A DNA stretch of 64,000 nucleotides. Origin: JBBRDU01 sp038230335 (GTDB lineage: Bacteria > Verrucomicrobiota > Verrucomicrobiia > Chthoniobacterales > UBA10450). Shown in pieces: positions 9,065-18,028 of this stretch. The stretch covers positions 431,929 to 495,928 of the forward strand of contig JBBRNL010000002.1 in assembly GCA_038230335.1 (NCBI GenBank), in the 5' to 3' direction. Below the pieces are notes generated by a model. That model ran no database searches. It saw only the letters and a program-made list of their open reading frames with translations, and was not told the DNA's origin. How positions within the stretch are numbered: the first letter of the stretch is position 1; each line of letters opens with the position of its first letter. The position numbers were made by a program, and so were the translations under genes.

Positions 9065-10312
9065 ATGAAACGTTCGTTAGCCAGCGCCCTGTTCATCAGT
9101 CTTGTCCTGACCGCTTTGGTGGGCGCACTGCACGTCGCCGGTTTTCTGGTGTATTTCGAAACGGCCGCTCTCGCCTTCCTTTCCCACCACCGCCCCGGCA
9201 ATGCCATTGTCGGAACGCCCTGGCTGCTTGGCATTACGCTGCCGCTCGGGTTTATCGTGGCCTGGCTCACTCTGACCAGCGCACGCCGCAGCCGCATCGG
9301 ATGGCTCACCCTGATCCTGCTCTTCGAACTTGCAGGGGTCGCGTGGATCTGTTCGCTTTACCGGATCGCGTTTCAGCCGCTGCCCGCGCTTATGGCGGTC
9401 GCGCTTGCCTTTGTTTTGTCCGAACGATGGGCCTCCCTTTCACGACGCAGCCGATCGACCCTGGCCCGGACCTACTTCAGCGAGCGTTTATCGAAGGGCC
9501 AGCTTCATCGCATGATCGAAGGCGAGATTCCGCTCGAGACAGAGGCGAAGGCGCACGAGGTCACGGTGGTCGTTTGCGATATCGCGAACAAATACGATCT
9601 GGCGGAGGAAGCTGATCCCGCCGAATTTGCTCGGACCACCGAGGCTTTCATCCGGCGCACCACCGATTTGTTTCTCGAAGCCGACGGTTATATCCAGGCA
9701 GCCGATGGCGAAGGCGTCGTGGCTGTTTTCGGATTTCCCGATCAGAGCGGTGATCACGCGGACAAAGCGGTTCGCGTCACACTCGGTCTGGTCGATTCTT
9801 TCAATAAGACGCGCCAGCAAAATAATGGCGATCCTTTCGGCAAGTGCGATGTGCACATGGGAGTCAGTTCGGGCACGATCATCGTCGCGCCCTTGCAAAA
9901 CGGAGAACGTCCGGGGCTGCTCAGCACGGGCGAGCCGGTCGAACTGGCCCGTCGCTTTTGTGTGGCTAATCGCTTCTACGGATCCCGCGTTCTAATTGGC
10001 CCGCGCACGTTCGAGCTGGCCAGCAAAAACATTGTGGCTCGCCCAATCGATTTTCTGAGCGGCGTGAATTCTCAGGAGCGGCATGAAATTTATGAGCCGC
10101 TCTGGCTCGCTGCCGAAGCCAAGCCGGAGCATATCGCGCGGCGCGATTCCTTCTGGAATGGCGTGGTGCTCTATCGCGAGAAACGCTGGGCCGAAGCCTA
10201 CACCGAATTCCAAAAGGCGCGCGGACCGGATGGGGACGACGATGCCCCACTCCAGTTGTATCTGCGTCGATTGGAAACACTCGCCCTGCATTTGACCACG
10301 ACAGGCGAGTAA
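9065..10312 (+). CDS. membrane-anchored class III adenylate/guanylate cyclase
   Basis: This 415-residue protein begins with three to four hydrophobic segments in the first 130 residues (for example LFISLVLTALVGALHVAGFLV). A class III cyclase catalytic domain follows at about 165-340. Metal-binding aspartates are seen in VVVCDIANK (D172) and in ADGEGVVAVFG (D214). The C-terminal tail of about 50 residues resembles one TPR-like helix pair (FWNGVVLYREKRWAEAYTEFQKA). It starts 6 bp after the ClpX-like gene and is probably co-transcribed with it. The substrate (ATP or GTP) cannot be read with confidence from the sequence. Confidence 0.8.
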   Translation: MKRSLASALFISLVLTALVGALHVAGFLVYFETAALAFLSHHRPGNAIVGTPWLLGITLPLGFIVAWLTLTSARRSRIGWLTLILLFELAGVAWICSLYRIAFQPLPALMAVALAFVLSERWASLSRRSRSTLARTYFSERLSKGQLHRMIEGEIPLETEAKAHEVTVVVCDIANKYDLAEEADPAEFARTTEAFIRRTTDLFLEADGYIQAADGEGVVAVFGFPDQSGDHADKAVRVTLGLVDSFNKTRQQNNGDPFGKCDVHMGVSSGTIIVAPLQNGERPGLLSTGEPVELARRFCVANRFYGSRVLIGPRTFELASKNIVARPIDFLSGVNSQERHEIYEPLWLAAEAKPEHIARRDSFWNGVVLYREKRWAEAYTEFQKARGPDGDDDAPLQLYLRRLETLALHLTTTGE

Positions 10313-10326
10313 CGACGCAGCCGGCC

Positions 10327-10932
10327 TTGAGAAGAACCGAATATCCGGCGGCGTTGCGGGAGCTCATCACGCAGATTCGGCAAATGCCCGGGGTCGGTCC
10401 GCGCTCGGCCGAACGAATTGCCCTGTGGATGGTTCAAGCTCGAGCGGGTCAACCCGAGCACATTGCTGAAGCCATCGCCGCGACTCGGCAATCCGTGCGA
10501 CCGTGCGTTCGCTGCGGATTCTTCGCCACCTCAGAAGTGTGCGAAATCTGTTCGGACACGACCCGCGCTCAGGATTTGCTCTGTGTGGTCGAGCAGCCGA
10601 CTGACATCCTGCCGCTTGAGAAGACGAACGCGTTTCGCGGGCTCTATCACTCGTTAGGGGGAAGAATTTCGCCGCTCGATCACGTGGCTCCGGAAGACTT
10701 GCGCATCTCGGAGCTCGTCCAACGGATCGAGACGGAAAAGTTTTCCGAAGTGATCTTCGCGCTCGCCACCGATGTCGAAGGCGAGGCCACGACCAATTAT
10801 CTGGTTGATTTGTTGAAAGGGAAGTCGATCGCCTTCACCCGGATCGCCCGCGGCCTCCCCGCCGGAGGCGGGCTTGAGTCCGCCGATGAGTTAACCCTCT
10901 ACCAAGCGCTGGCCGGCCGGACGAGATTATGA
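10327..10932 (+). CDS. recR: recombination mediator protein RecR
   Basis: The 201-residue length is typical of RecR. It has an N-terminal helix-hairpin-helix (MPGVGPRSAERIALW), a C4 zinc finger (CVRCG and CEICS), and a Toprim domain (LCVVEQPTDILPLEKT, YHSLGGRISPLD). It acts with RecO/RecF to load RecA on gapped DNA. The start is TTG 10327, chosen because the conserved N-terminus begins there; it lies 14 bp after the cyclase stop. The frequent dnaX neighbour is not present. Confidence 0.93.
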   Translation: MRRTEYPAALRELITQIRQMPGVGPRSAERIALWMVQARAGQPEHIAEAIAATRQSVRPCVRCGFFATSEVCEICSDTTRAQDLLCVVEQPTDILPLEKTNAFRGLYHSLGGRISPLDHVAPEDLRISELVQRIETEKFSEVIFALATDVEGEATTNYLVDLLKGKSIAFTRIARGLPAGGGLESADELTLYQALAGRTRL

Positions 10933-10935
10933 GGG

Positions 10936-11028
10936 CAGTTAGAAGTTTTAAGTGTTAAGTCTTAGTCAGATTCGGAGCGCAACTTGCCTTTCTTCCTTTA
11001 AAACTTAAGACTTAAGTTCTTAAAACTG
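10936..11028. repeat. imperfect inverted repeat before lipA
   Basis: An AT-rich arm at 10936-10965 (rich in TTTTAAG and TTAAGTCTTA) is roughly complementary to 11000-11028 (AAAACTTAAGACTTAAG and onward to AAAACTG). The loop is about 34 nt. The structure fills the gap between recR and lipA and ends 6 bp before the lipA ATG. It could be a hairpin controlling lipA translation or a dispersed repeat. Confidence 0.45.
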
Positions 11029-11034
11029 CTAAAC

Positions 11035-11922
11035 ATGTCCTGCGCCAAGATCGATCCGGCCCTGCACCAACCGCAGAAGCCCTCCTGGATTAAAGTCCGA
11101 CTTCCATCTAACCCGGTCTTCTTCTCGACCAAGGCGCTCATCTCCGATCTGCGCCTGCATACAGTTTGTGAGAGCGCGCAGTGCCCCAATCGGTGGGAAT
11201 GCTGGAGCCAGGGCACGGCCACCATGATGATCGCGGGCGATCGCTGCACACGGGCCTGCGGATTTTGCGCTGTCACCACAGCAAAACCTTTCGCCTTGGA
11301 AGCGGACGAACCGGAACGGGTGGCCGAAGCCGTGCGCCGCATGAAATTGAAACATGTCGTGATCACGGCCGTGGCTCGCGACGATTTGAAGGACGGCGGT
11401 GCCAATCATTTCGCCCGTGTCATCGAGGCGATTCGCCAGATGGACCCATCAGTCATCGTCGAAGTTTTGGTGCCGGATTTTCACGCGCAGGACGATTCCA
11501 TTCAGATAGTCCTCGACGCTGCGCCCGATATTTTTAATCACAACATGGAGACGGTGGAACGTCTGACCCCGCTCGTGCGAAGCCGCGCCAAATATCGCAC
11601 TTCGTTGCAAGTGCTGCGGCGGGCCCGGGAACTGTCCCCTAAAATTGTGACCAAAAGTGGCGTGATGCTCGGTTTGGGCGAGGGCGAAACGGAATTATTC
11701 CAAACCATGGACGATCTGCGTGAGGTCGGCTGCCAGGTCCTGACCCTCGGTCAGTATCTCCGTCCCACTCCTAAACATCTGCCCGTGGTTGAATACGTCA
11801 CGCCGGCCCAGTTCGATCTTTATGGTGAGATTGCGCGAAAGAAGGGGTTCGACCACGTCGCCTCCGGTCCACTCGTGCGCAGCTCATATCACGCGGCCGA
11901 CTTTCATCCCGTCGTCCGCTAA
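11035..11922 (+). CDS. lipA: lipoyl synthase
   Basis: This 295-residue radical SAM enzyme carries both iron-sulfur cysteine sets of LipA: the auxiliary-cluster motif CESAQCPNRWEC and the SAM-cluster motif CTRACGFC. It also has the LGLGE and TLGQYLRPT blocks and the C-terminal GPLVRSSYHA motif containing the conserved RSSY serine. It inserts two sulfurs into protein-bound octanoate to make lipoate for 2-oxoacid dehydrogenases and glycine cleavage. The usual partner lipB is not in the window. The next gene begins 2 bp downstream, so they are likely co-transcribed. Confidence 0.96.
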   Translation: MSCAKIDPALHQPQKPSWIKVRLPSNPVFFSTKALISDLRLHTVCESAQCPNRWECWSQGTATMMIAGDRCTRACGFCAVTTAKPFALEADEPERVAEAVRRMKLKHVVITAVARDDLKDGGANHFARVIEAIRQMDPSVIVEVLVPDFHAQDDSIQIVLDAAPDIFNHNMETVERLTPLVRSRAKYRTSLQVLRRARELSPKIVTKSGVMLGLGEGETELFQTMDDLREVGCQVLTLGQYLRPTPKHLPVVEYVTPAQFDLYGEIARKKGFDHVASGPLVRSSYHAADFHPVVR

Positions 11923-11924
11923 CC

Positions 11925-12650
11925 ATGGAACCGTCAGGCGCGGCCGCGCCAAATCGAAGCAAGATCGCCGCCATCATTCCCGCGTATCAGGAAGAGAAGC
12001 ATGTCGGCGGCGTGGTTTTACGGACACGCGCTCAGCTGAATCATGTCCTTGTCGTGGACGATGGGTCGTCCGATCAAACCGCGCTGCGTGCCCGCGAGGC
12101 CGGGGCCGAGGTGATTGTTCATCCTGCGAATCGCGGGAAAGGCGAGACCATCAAAACCGGATTGCACCACTGGTTCGACCGCGACTTCGAGTTCATCATC
12201 ATTCTCGATGCGGATGGCCAGCATCGCCCCGAAGAGATCGACCGCTTTGTAGCCGCCGCTCTCGGGCCCGCGCATCCAAGATTGCTCATCGGCAACCGAA
12301 TGAAAGATGTCGCACGCATGCCGCCTCTGCGGCGGTTGGTGAACCGTCATATGAGTAACCAAATCAGCCGGGTGTGCGGCCAGGCCATTCCGGACACTCA
12401 GTGCGGTTACCGCATGCTGCACCGCGATCTAATCCCGGAAATGTTTGGCGGAGCCGAGCGCTTCGATTACGAAACGGAAATGCTGATTTTCGCCAGTCGA
12501 AGAGGTTTTCGCATCGAATCTGTGCCGATCAGCACGGTCTACTCAGACGAAGTCAGCAGCATTCATCCGGTGCGCGACACGATTCGTTTTTTCAAACTCA
12601 TGCAACGCCAGAAACGGATGGGTTGTGTCACCGTTCCTTTGACCCGTTAA
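11925..12650 (+). CDS. GT2 glycosyltransferase, polyprenyl-phosphate hexose synthase type
   Basis: This 241-residue soluble GT-A enzyme has AAIIPAYQEEKHVGGVV, VVDDGSSDQT, NRGKGETIKTG and the metal site LDADGQH (DxD-like), followed by a TQCGYR block (here DTQCGYRML). This is the DPM1/dolichol-phosphate-mannose synthase type, which transfers a hexose from a nucleotide sugar to polyprenyl phosphate. It lacks the C-terminal membrane segments of some relatives. It lies 2 bp after lipA. The GT39-type membrane transferase at 30343 could use such a lipid-linked sugar, but that link is inference. Confidence 0.82.
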   Translation: MEPSGAAAPNRSKIAAIIPAYQEEKHVGGVVLRTRAQLNHVLVVDDGSSDQTALRAREAGAEVIVHPANRGKGETIKTGLHHWFDRDFEFIIILDADGQHRPEEIDRFVAAALGPAHPRLLIGNRMKDVARMPPLRRLVNRHMSNQISRVCGQAIPDTQCGYRMLHRDLIPEMFGGAERFDYETEMLIFASRRGFRIESVPISTVYSDEVSSIHPVRDTIRFFKLMQRQKRMGCVTVPLTR

Positions 12651-12736
12651 CCTCTCCGAAACCCTCTACTCTTTCCCGGGTGAATGGGAATGGGAATCGA
12701 TCAGGATCAGGAGGATGACGTCGTCGTCGGAAGGGG

Positions 12737-13258
12737 CTAGATCAGACCGCGCTTTTGAAAGTCGCCGATATTCCCGCCGGCCGAGCGTTCGATCAGGTCG
12801 ACTGTGAACTTGAGGAGACAAATCTCCCAGGCGTCATCCACGCCTTGGATGATCGCGCTGAGCGGCTCCTGCAGATGCTCTACTTCGGACTTGGTGCGCG
12901 CCACGACGGCTTCGATCGGGTCGCGAAACATCCGTTCGGTGACGTCGGTCTTGCGAAATTGAAAACCGTAGCGCAGGACGGCCATGTGGCCGGCGTTCTC
13001 GCGCAGTTGCTCCGCGTATTTCCCCGCTTTCTCGCCGAACCCGTCCAGTAGTAATCGGCTAAAATACTCCGGGGTCAGGATCTGCGGCCGGTCCGCGTGA
13101 ATGCGTCCATCCCGGACGCGCACTTCGTTGACCCGATCCATCAACTCCGAGATCAGATAAAAGCGAAAGCTCGTGCTGCCGAAAGTCGCGATCTTACGCT
13201 CGGGCGCCAGGATGACCTGGGTATTTTCGATCGCATATTGAAAATCGTCGGGCTTCAT
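12737..13258 (-). CDS. conserved protein of unknown function
   Basis: From ATG 13258 the product has 173 residues, starting MKPDDFQYAIENTQVILAPE. Upstream in-frame TTG/GTG codons would add up to 23 poorly structured residues, so the ATG is preferred. It has no signal peptide, membrane segment or cysteine motif, and mixes beta-rich N-terminal sequence (KIATFGSTSFRFYLISE) with helical C-terminal sequence. I recall the MKPDDFQYAIENT opening from uncharacterised Verrucomicrobia/Planctomycetes proteins, but I cannot name a domain. It is single and faces away from rarD's start. Confidence 0.7.
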   Translation of the reverse strand: MKPDDFQYAIENTQVILAPERKIATFGSTSFRFYLISELMDRVNEVRVRDGRIHADRPQILTPEYFSRLLLDGFGEKAGKYAEQLRENAGHMAVLRYGFQFRKTDVTERMFRDPIEAVVARTKSEVEHLQEPLSAIIQGVDDAWEICLLKFTVDLIERSAGGNIGDFQKRGLI

Positions 13259-13368
13259 GGCGGCGCCGGCAAGGTAAGGCCGGAGGGGGCGATTACAATA
13301 CTCCGACGCAAAAGCTCCAAGACCCAAGGCCCAACGGACCCGCGCGCGATTGCGTCAATTGCTCCTAC

Positions 13369-14310
13369 CTAGATCGGCCTGGCTAACGGTATGTCCGCGG
13401 CTGCGGAACGACCCGAGCGCCAGCGGTAGAGCGCATCGACTGTGAAGACACCGAGGGCGAGCCAGATAAGGCTGAAGGTGATGAGATGAGCTGGCGTCAA
13501 GGTTTCGTGATAGGCAAAGACGCCGAGGCAAAAGGATCCGCTCGGCGCAAGATACTGGAGAAATCCCACTGTGGTTAGGCGGAGATGACGGGCGGCGTAA
13601 CCAAACCAAACCAGCGGCACTGCCGTCACGATCCCGGTGCTGATCAATAATGTGGTCAGGCCTGCGCCGCCGCGTCCGAAGAGCAATCCGCCATGCATCT
13701 CCAGAGAGATGAGATAGGTGAGCGCGACTGGCGCGAGCAGGATGGTCTCAAAGAATAGTCCGGGAATGGCTGCGGTCCCCGATTTTTTGCGCAGCAGACC
13801 GTAAATCCCGAACGAGATGCACAGAGTGAGCGCAACCCATGGAAAACGGCCATAACCGAAAGTGAGATTGGCTACGCCCAGAAGGGCGAGGAGCACAGCA
13901 ACGATCTGCCAGCGTGTCAGTTTTTCCCGCAGAAAAATGGCGCCGAAAAGAACGTTCACGAGGGGGGTCATAAAGTAGCCAAGACTTGTCTCGATGACGC
14001 GGCCGATGTTGACCGCCCAGATAAACAGAAACCAATTGATGGAAATAATCGATCCGCTGGCCAGGCAATAGAGGACGGCGCGGGGCGAGCGCGCGTTGTC
14101 TCTCACTTCGCTCCAGCGCCCTTGCCATGTAAGGAGCGCCGTCAAAAACAGGCTTGTCCAAACGTATCGGTGCGCCAGAATTTCGGTGGCCGGGACAGCT
14201 TTGAGCAGCTTCCAATAGCCCGGGATCAAGCCCCAGGTGGCGAACGCCGCGATTCCGGCGATCAAGGCGGACGTCTCGTGGGTTGCCCCGTGGCCCTTCC
14301 GCGAAAGCAT
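13369..14310 (-). CDS. rarD: RarD/EamA-family transporter
   Basis: This 313-residue protein has about ten hydrophobic segments in two EamA halves. The N-terminus ALIAGIAAFATWGLIPGYWK and EILAHRYVWTSLFL match RarD, annotated in other bacteria as chloramphenicol-sensitive protein. NWFLFIWAVNIGRVIETSLGYF is another family hallmark. It is an inner-membrane drug/metabolite transporter whose substrate is unknown. It is divergent from the TPR gene at 14377. Confidence 0.88.
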   Translation of the reverse strand: MLSRKGHGATHETSALIAGIAAFATWGLIPGYWKLLKAVPATEILAHRYVWTSLFLTALLTWQGRWSEVRDNARSPRAVLYCLASGSIISINWFLFIWAVNIGRVIETSLGYFMTPLVNVLFGAIFLREKLTRWQIVAVLLALLGVANLTFGYGRFPWVALTLCISFGIYGLLRKKSGTAAIPGLFFETILLAPVALTYLISLEMHGGLLFGRGGAGLTTLLISTGIVTAVPLVWFGYAARHLRLTTVGFLQYLAPSGSFCLGVFAYHETLTPAHLITFSLIWLALGVFTVDALYRWRSGRSAAADIPLARPI

Positions 14311-14376
14311 CTCCCCCTATTTCACGGTTGAGCTAAGTCGGCAAATGATGAAGGTAGAAACAATGCGGGTGAACTC

Positions 14377-16313
14377 GTGAATCCAGGGAAATTCTTCAGC
14401 GAGCTGAAGCGCCGGAAAGTCTACCGGCTTGCTGTCGCGTATGCCGTGGGCGCCTGGGTGTTGGCTCAGATCGTGACACAGCTCCTCCCGTATTTCGACG
14501 TTCCGAATTGGATCATTCGTCTCCTCATTCTTCTTCTTGCCCTCGGTTTCCCGGTGGCGCTCATTCTTTCGTGGGCGTTCGATTTCACGCTCCAGGGGAT
14601 CAAGCGAACCGATGACGCACTGCCCGGGCCTGGCCTACCCGACGCGCCCGAAAAAAGCATCGCCGTGCTGCCATTCGAAAATTTGAGCGACGATCAGCAG
14701 AATGCTTATTTTGCAGATGGGATTCAGGACGACATCCTCTCCAGCCTGGCCAAAGTGGCGGACCTGAAGGTGATCAGCCGTACTTCCGTCCGACAGTACC
14801 GGGGCGGCGCGCGCAATCTGCGCGAGATCGGCGCGGTCTTGGGGGTCGCTCACATTCTGGAAGGGACGGTTCGACGCGCGGGGAATCGCGTGCGGGTCAA
14901 TGCTCAATTAATCGACGCGCGCACCGATGCGCATCTTTGGGCCGACACATTCGATCGCGAGATGACCGATCTGTTTGCCTTACAAAGCGAGTTAGCGGAG
15001 CGCATCGCGGCAGCTCTGCGGGCTAATTTGTCGGCGCAGGAGAAGGCGAGTCTTCAGGTGCATCCCACAGCGGATCTCGATGCCTATGATCTTTATCTGC
15101 GGGCTCGCGATTTATTCCGTTGGAGTGGAGCGGGAGACCCGCGGGAAAACGGGGAAAAAGCCCTTCGCCTTCTCGAGCAGGCTCTGGCGCGCGATCCGCA
15201 CTTCGCCCTCGCGCATACGCTCGCCTCCCGTTTTCATGCTGAACTTTATTGGTTTGGCTATGATCGTACGCGCGACCGGCTGGCTCGAGCGAAAGCAGAA
15301 GCTGAGACCGCTTTGCGCATCCGCCCGGATCTGGGAGATGCCGTCTCGCGCTTGCCTACTATCATTACTACGGAGGCCGCCAGTACGACCTGGCCCGCCG
15401 GGAACTTGCTTCGGCTCTCCGCGCCACCCCTAACGACGCTGAGGTATGGGACGGGGCTGCGGCCGTCGATCGCCGCCAGGGTCGCTGGGATGATGCAGTC
15501 GCGAATTTTGAAAAGGCCAGGCAGCTCGATCCGCGCAATGCCTCCGTCCTATGGAATCTGGCCGAGACCTACGCGTGTTTGCGTCGTTACGAGGAAGCCC
15601 GGCGCGGGTTCGCCGACGGCTTCAGCGTTAATCCGCAGGCCCATCTGTTTCTGCTGGCCACGGCTGCGATCGACCTGAAGCGTGATGGAGACAGCGCGGC
15701 GCTTGCGGCGACGCTCTCGCGTATTCCGCAAGACTTTGACCCGGGCGGCGCGGTCACCACGGTAGCGCTGCGCCTGAGTTTGATTCGACGCGACTACACG
15801 GCAGGTGCGAGGTTGCTTGAGTCGGTCGCGTACGAACAATTAAACGATGCGGGAATCGGCGGGACGGCTGCCTCGCTCGATGGCTATACATTCCCGAAAG
15901 CCTGGTACGAAGGGCTCGTCTTAACCGGACAAGGCGATGCCGCAGGAGCGCAGCGGGCCTTCGAACAAGCTCGACGCAGCGCTGAAACCTCCGCACACGA
16001 ATGTGGAAGCGATGCCAAAACGCACAGCATGTTCGGTTTGATTGATGCGGCGCTTGGTCGCGGTGAAGATGCCGTGAGGGAGGGGCAGCGTGCGGTGGAA
16101 CTTTTGCCGATCTCACAGGATGCTTACGATGGGCCAATGCTCGCGACGAATTTGGCTGTGATTTATGCGCGGGTCGGCCACGTCGATCGAGCGATTGAGC
16201 AACTGACGTCCCTGCGCGATGTGCCTAACGGTCCGACCCCGGGAACCTTGCGGATCGAACCCGAATGGGATGTGTTGCGCGGAGACGCGCGTTTTCAAAA
16301 GCTGCTTGCCTAG
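14377..16313 (+). pseudogene. TolB-like/TPR membrane regulator, frameshifted
   Basis: The N-terminal half (from GTG 14377) has a membrane module of two hydrophobic segments (about 15-70), then a FlgO/TolB-N-like domain (SIAVLPFENLSDD, DILSSLAKVADLKVISRTS, GTVRRAGNRVRVNAQLID). TPR repeats follow. Near 15340-15350 the frame breaks: codons through RPDLGDA are in one frame, and the continuation LAYYHYYGGRQYDLARRELA is in the next and stays open to TAG 16311-16313. One missing base in GCCGTCTCGCG explains the shift. The intact protein would have about 645 residues. It is either a recent pseudogene or an assembly indel. Such proteins are often called adenylate-cyclase-like TPR proteins, but no cyclase domain is present. 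Confidence 0.75.
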
Positions 16314-16374
16314 AGCGCGCCGCAATGGACAGCGTCCGGGGAGCGTGCGTTCCTCGGACACAGCAGCAGAGTGC

Positions 16375-16406
16375 GGTGGCTACAGGAAGAGAGCGCTGTA
16401 GCCGCC
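16375..16406. repeat. hairpin with 11-bp stem, REP-like arm
   Basis: GGTGGCTACAG pairs with CTGTAGCCGCC (one G-T pair) across a 10-nt loop. There is no T-run, so an intrinsic terminator is not supported. The arm CTGTAGC also occurs in the REP-like element at 2895-2953 (as GCTACAG) and at 37182. Confidence 0.4.
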
Positions 16407-16488
16407 TCACTCAGTTGAGGCGTCTTGCTCTTCGAGCGTGGCAAGATTCCGGACACGGCAAGCCGGCATTCGCAGACCGGGCCTACAG

Positions 16489-17130
16489 TTATTTTGCGAC
16501 AGGAGAGGCCGGCGTGGCGGGCGTGGCGGGCGTGGCCGCGGTGGGTGTCACAAACTGGATGAACGCTCCGTATCCTTGCTTCTCCATGTTCTCGACAGGC
16601 ACGAAATGCAGGGCCGCCGAGTTGATGGCATAGCGCATACCGGTGGGCGGTGGTCCGTCTTTAAAAAGATGGCCGAGGTGCGAATCGCTCCGGACAGCAC
16701 GAATCTCGGTGCGATCCATATTGAACGAAGTGTCGCGCTTTTCCATGACTCTCTCGGCCGAAATCGGCTTGGAGAAGCTCGGCCGTCCCGTGTCGCTGTT
16801 GAATTTGTCCTGCGAACTGAAGAGAGGCTCCCCCGTGATCACGTCGACATAAATGCCGGGCTGAAATTTGTCCCAGTAAAGGTTTTGATAGGCGGTCTCA
16901 GTGCCGTTCTCTCGCGTTACGTGATATTGCGCGTCGCTCAATTGGGCTTTCAACCGTTCGTTGCTCGGGACCGCCTTCAGGTATCCGGCCTCTCCCGGAA
17001 CGCCCTGCGGGGCCTGACTTCGCTCAAACCAAAACAATCCACCCCCGATAAAGGCGACGACACCGACCAAGCCAAGCCAAAGCGAAAGCCGGGACGATCG
17101 CTTATCGGAAGTATGTATTCTTGTTGTCAT
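16489..17130 (-). CDS. MsrB-fold protein lacking the catalytic cysteine (probable pseudoenzyme)
   Basis: From ATG 17130 the product has 213 residues: one N-terminal membrane anchor (LGLVGVVAFIGGGLFWF), an MsrB domain (about 55-180), and a low-complexity TPAT-type tail. The family active-site motif RYCINSA reads RYAINSA here (Ala168, codon GCC at 16627-16629), the substrate tryptophan motif GWPSF reads GRPSF, and the protein has no cysteine at all. MDRTE and SHLGH remain. It therefore cannot reduce methionine-R-sulfoxide by the known chemistry and may bind it or serve a structural role. Its upstream neighbour is an intact paralogue. Confidence 0.85.
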   Translation of the reverse strand: MTTRIHTSDKRSSRLSLWLGLVGVVAFIGGGLFWFERSQAPQGVPGEAGYLKAVPSNERLKAQLSDAQYHVTRENGTETAYQNLYWDKFQPGIYVDVITGEPLFSSQDKFNSDTGRPSFSKPISAERVMEKRDTSFNMDRTEIRAVRSDSHLGHLFKDGPPPTGMRYAINSAALHFVPVENMEKQGYGAFIQFVTPTAATPATPATPASPVAK

Positions 17131-17249
17131 ATGCAGAACCCACAGTTGCCGCACCGAAACCTATTTTCAGCTTCGGGCGATTAATCGTCGCGCTCTCACA
17201 TATATATTCGCAGGAAAAAGAGCGTTGCGTCCATGCAAAGCTCGTTCAG

Positions 17250-17879
17250 TTACTGTTTTTTTCCGTCCCTGGCGAAGAGCTCGAGATATTGTCCGTAACC
17301 TTCGTCCTGTAGTCTTTCCACGGGAACGAACCGGAGCGACGCCGAATTGATGCAATAGCGCAGCTGGGTAGGGCCGGGGCCATCGTCAAAAACATGACCG
17401 AGGTGTGAGTTGCTCGTATTTGATTTCACCTCGGTGCGGTCCATGCCGTGTGACGTATCGGTATTTTCCTTCACATGTTCTGGCGCGACCGGTTTGGTGA
17501 AACTTGGCCAGCCGCTGCCGCTGTCGAATTTATCGAGCGATGCAAACAAAGGTTCTCCACTCACGACGTCCACGTAAAGACCGGCCCGGTGGTTATCCCA
17601 AAATTCGTTATTAAAAGGCGGTTCCGTTCCGCACATCTGCGTCACGCGATATTGTTCGGGCGTCAGCTTGATACGTAAGTCAGCCTCTTTGGCTTGCGGG
17701 GAATGGGTGGGGGCAGGCGATGGATTTGTCATAGGCTTTGTTGCGGGGACTTCCTCCTTCTTTTGGGCACCCCCACGATTTAAAAATAGGGCGACTCCGG
17801 CAAGGGCGATAAAAACGAAAGCGCAGAGAACCAGCATCCCGCGAGACGATCGCGGCGGACGCTGCGGTAACTGGATCAC
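17250..17879 (-). CDS. msrB: membrane-anchored peptide-methionine (R)-S-oxide reductase
   Basis: This 209-residue protein (GTG 17879; an ATG at 17837 is possible) has an N-terminal anchor (MLVLCAFVFIALAGVALFL) followed by a linker and an MsrB domain. GWPSF, SHGMDRTEV, SHLGHVFDDGPG and RYCINSASLRF are intact. Cys176 is the catalytic residue, and Cys83 in the QMCGTE motif is placed to be the resolving one. No zinc CxxC pairs are present. It should repair methionine-R-sulfoxide in envelope proteins. About 120 bp separates it from the degenerate paralogue downstream on the same strand; the two probably arose by tandem duplication. Confidence 0.9.
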   Translation of the reverse strand: MIQLPQRPPRSSRGMLVLCAFVFIALAGVALFLNRGGAQKKEEVPATKPMTNPSPAPTHSPQAKEADLRIKLTPEQYRVTQMCGTEPPFNNEFWDNHRAGLYVDVVSGEPLFASLDKFDSGSGWPSFTKPVAPEHVKENTDTSHGMDRTEVKSNTSNSHLGHVFDDGPGPTQLRYCINSASLRFVPVERLQDEGYGQYLELFARDGKKQ

Positions 17880-18028
17880 CGGAAAAAGTAACGCGTTTAA
17901 AAGCGCTGCGACAGCGAAAACTGCCGGGCTCTACCTCTATTTCACGCGCTGAACCTTAAGGCAGGACGAAGTCATCACGAGCGCGTTATTAAGAAGGTTG
18001 CCGCTACTACAGGATTTTTCCTTGGGCG

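Noticed and set aside
14377..16313. Adenylate cyclase annotation for the frameshifted TPR gene
   Set aside because: Only the TolB/FlgO-like and TPR parts are present; no class III cyclase motifs occur in either frame.
16375..16406. Intrinsic terminator after the TPR gene
   Set aside because: The stem is good but no T-run follows on either strand.
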